A DNA stretch of 64,000 nucleotides, taken from the NCBI RefSeq assembly GCF_000196795.1, contig NC_014259.1, positions 1,054,001-1,118,000 of the forward strand, read 5' to 3'. The position numbers were made by a program, and so were the translations under genes. Shown here piece by piece: positions 62,713-64,000 of this stretch (position 1 is its first letter; every line of letters starts with the position of its first letter). This DNA is from Acinetobacter oleivorans DR1 (GTDB lineage: Bacteria > Pseudomonadota > Gammaproteobacteria > Pseudomonadales > Moraxellaceae). The notes under the pieces were generated by a model. That model saw only the letters and a list, made by a program, of their open reading frames with translations, was not told the origin of the DNA and searched no databases.

Positions 62713-63096
62713 GTGGATATTGAAAAATTAATTGATGAATTCAAAGATTTGGTAGATACATTGGCTGAGTCAAAAAAGAAGTTGCAAGATCTAGTTTCTA
62801 TGAAGGCAAATTATTATTCATTGTCAGGAGAGTCTGTGGAGGCAATCACGCAGGTTGTCATGTTTGATTGTGACATTACCTTTAATTTACTTAAGCAGGA
62901 GATATTCGACTTCTACTCAAAACGTTATAGGAATGAGCCCTTCATGCACTTAGTTGATACAGAGTTGGAATCCATAAAAGAAGAAATGAAAATGAGCTCC
63001 ATGAAGATAGTTTTAAATATTCGAGTCCAAGAAAAAATTAAAAGAACGGAAAAGAAACTTCAGAGCATTGAAAAAGATCTACCTAAGTATTCATAA
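62713..63096 (+). CDS. Small coiled-coil hypothetical protein
   Basis: This 127-residue protein is mostly helical and charged, with heptad-like stretches at about 1-30 (DIEKLIDEFKDLVDTLAESKK) and 95-122. No known domain is recognised. It uses a GTG start after aggataagta. It follows the PtuB-like gene by 150 bp on the same strand. Function is unknown; it could be a passenger of the island or an accessory of the defence pair. Confidence 0.6.
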   Translation: MDIEKLIDEFKDLVDTLAESKKKLQDLVSMKANYYSLSGESVEAITQVVMFDCDITFNLLKQEIFDFYSKRYRNEPFMHLVDTELESIKEEMKMSSMKIVLNIRVQEKIKRTEKKLQSIEKDLPKYS

Positions 63097-63130
63097 AGAT
63101 TTAAATTATGAGTACTTTGAGATTTATGAA

Positions 63131-63385
63131 TTAGGTAGATTCTAATGCGGTTTTTACCCTTTTTAGTGAGTAACGGCCGCTTATGCTTTTTATCTTTTGT
63201 TCTTTGCAGAGGTTTTTAAAAAGGTAGTAAGTCATTCCAGGTATGCGCTCACATATTTGTCTTATATTGAGTAACTCATCCTCTTGATTAGCCAATATCC
63301 TAGTAACAGCACGTTCACATGCTTCTTCCAATAATTTGGTTAGTTCATCAGCTGTTATCAAAACAAATTTTATTTCGGTAGTCAT
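63131..63385 (-). CDS. Small putative DNA-binding protein (excisionase-like), 84 residues
   Basis: The protein has an acidic helix (ADELTKLLEEACERAV) and a C-terminal part that reads like a helix-turn-helix: LLNIRQICERIPGMTYYLFKN, then KIKSISGRYSLKRVKTAL. This resembles small excisionase or regulator proteins of integrated elements, but similarity is too weak to name it. It is convergent with the coiled-coil gene and lies downstream of the 98-residue gene on the same strand, 59 bp apart, so both may form one unit. Confidence 0.6.
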   Translation of the reverse strand: MTTEIKFVLITADELTKLLEEACERAVTRILANQEDELLNIRQICERIPGMTYYLFKNLCKEQKIKSISGRYSLKRVKTALEST

Positions 63386-63444
63386 CAGGATGATTTCCTA
63401 ATATTTAGTTTGTAGGACTATAGATGAAAGTACCTACATTCATT

Positions 63445-63741
63445 CTAGTTTTTCCGCCGAGCACCTCTTTTTATATTTAACAAATGTAAGTTATCTAAGA
63501 TGGGGATAACTTCGTTTGGATCATAAAGATGTTTACCTTCATTACCTTTATTAAATACGCGGAGGTGTTCTATAAGTGATTTTCTTGAAAGCGAATACCG
63601 TTCTAACAACCATGCAGCATCAACTCTTCTTGGCAGTTCTTCTAATCTTAATTCAATGATCTTGCAACCTGCTATTTCTTCACCTAAGAAGAGTTTTGGA
63701 GGGGTATCGCCTTCAAGAGTAATGATGTATTTCTTTTTCAT
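63445..63741 (-). CDS. Small putative DNA-binding protein, 98 residues
   Basis: The N terminus is beta-rich (KKKYIITLEGDTPPKLFLG). A likely helix-turn-helix follows (RVDAAWLLERYSLSRKSLIEHL, written as a motif), with the tail DPNEVIPILDNLHLLNIKRGARRKN ending in basic residues. The pattern is like the small regulators that sit next to integrases in Acinetobacter islands, but I cannot assign a family. It probably forms a unit with the 84-residue gene downstream and is divergent from the gene entering at the right edge. Confidence 0.58.
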   Translation of the reverse strand: MKKKYIITLEGDTPPKLFLGEEIAGCKIIELRLEELPRRVDAAWLLERYSLSRKSLIEHLRVFNKGNEGKHLYDPNEVIPILDNLHLLNIKRGARRKN

Positions 63742-63895
63742 TTTTAGCTGCCTAATTGCTTTTTATTTAATAATAGATAGGAATCTAATTAGAATTTCAT
63801 TGCCAAATAAGGAGTGAAAATTTTAAACTAATCTTTTGATACATGCTTAGTTAAAAAACATTACTTGATAATTATATATTTATTACGGGATCATC

Positions 63896-64000
63896 ATGAA
63901 CGGAATTTTTTATGAAAATACGAAAACTACAATACCTCGCTGTGTACAACCTATTCATGAAACCCACCCATTAGGGTATGCGTACGAAACTGACACTCAT
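63896..64000 (+). CDS. Partial hypothetical protein (leaves the window at the right edge)
   Basis: A frame opens at ATG 63896 and stays open for all 35 remaining codons. The peptide NGIFYENTKTTIPRCVQPIH has normal protein composition in an otherwise AT-rich stretch. There is only a weak ribosome site (acggga) upstream. It is divergent from the 98-residue gene. No family is recognised from so short a piece. Confidence 0.4.
   Translation, partial: MNGIFYENTKTTIPRCVQPIHETHPLGYAYETDTH

Larger units (their letters stand above)
59776..64000. mobile_element. Putative genomic island, one end, next to tRNA-Val
   Basis: From the tRNA to the window edge the DNA is more AT-rich and codon use differs. 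The genes are a defence pair, an Ntn-hydrolase-like protein and small putative DNA-binding proteins, not housekeeping functions. No integrase and no second copy of the tRNA 3' end are in the window, so the far boundary lies beyond it. The island reading is inference from gene content and location. Confidence 0.5.

Noticed and set aside
59699..64000. CRISPR array or insertion sequence in the accessory region
   Set aside because: No regularly spaced repeats, no transposase and no terminal inverted repeats were seen.

Overview
The window reads as a chromosomal segment of an Acinetobacter, most likely a member of the A. calcoaceticus-baumannii group. The reasons are low-GC codon use, the dat-ddc pair for 1,3-diaminopropane synthesis, a Blp2-like biofilm protein with a BapA-type prefix, tandem MCR_0457-like secreted proteins, a desaturase-reductase pair under a FabR/DesT regulator, and the nudJ-mnmA-hflD-purB order. 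This assignment is inference from gene content; no search was run.

Layout. 1-9.1 kb: end of an unrecognised gene, a CYTH-CHAD protein, a DUF962 protein, thiE, hemL, a degenerate isochorismatase/carrier-protein fusion, an RluA-type pseudouridine synthase and rapA. 9.1-15.4 kb: an AI-2E-type permease, the FabR/DesT-like repressor divergent from a ferredoxin reductase and fatty acyl desaturase, a hotdog protein divergent from a TetR regulator with a striking double palindrome between them, and a SIMPL protein. 15.8-24.4 kb: dat-ddc, then an Ehrlich-type aromatic amino acid set (aldehyde dehydrogenase, Lrp-type regulator, indole/phenylpyruvate decarboxylase, permease) whose two control regions share a 17-bp operator-like motif. 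24.7-29.7 kb: a Pho-box array and pstSCAB without phoU. 29.8-34.7 kb: SohB-like peptidase, cytochrome b561-like protein, Blp2-like protein, YjdF-like protein.

34.7-51.4 kb: the minus-strand operon nudJ-mnmA-hflD-purB, a gamma carbonic anhydrase-like protein, dacC, two paralogous small secreted proteins, surE with an NlpD-like lipoprotein, a LysR regulator, a Lon-like protease, AmpG with a large extra domain, gloA, an SBF-type transporter and rpmE. 51.4-59.5 kb: a FimX-like degenerate GGDEF/EAL protein with a PilZ protein, epmB divergent from efp, and cstA-ybdD.

59.7-64 kb: tRNA-Val(GAC) followed by an AT-rich accessory region that looks like one end of a genomic island. It carries a proteasome-beta/HslV-like protein, a Septu-type defence pair (PtuA-like ATPase and PtuB-like HNH nuclease), a small coiled-coil protein and two small putative DNA-binding proteins. 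The ATPase gene is split by a frameshift exactly at an eight-T tract, so the system may be broken, phase variable or expressed by slippage. This region is the best candidate for something not yet described, particularly the Ntn-hydrolase-like gene next to Septu.
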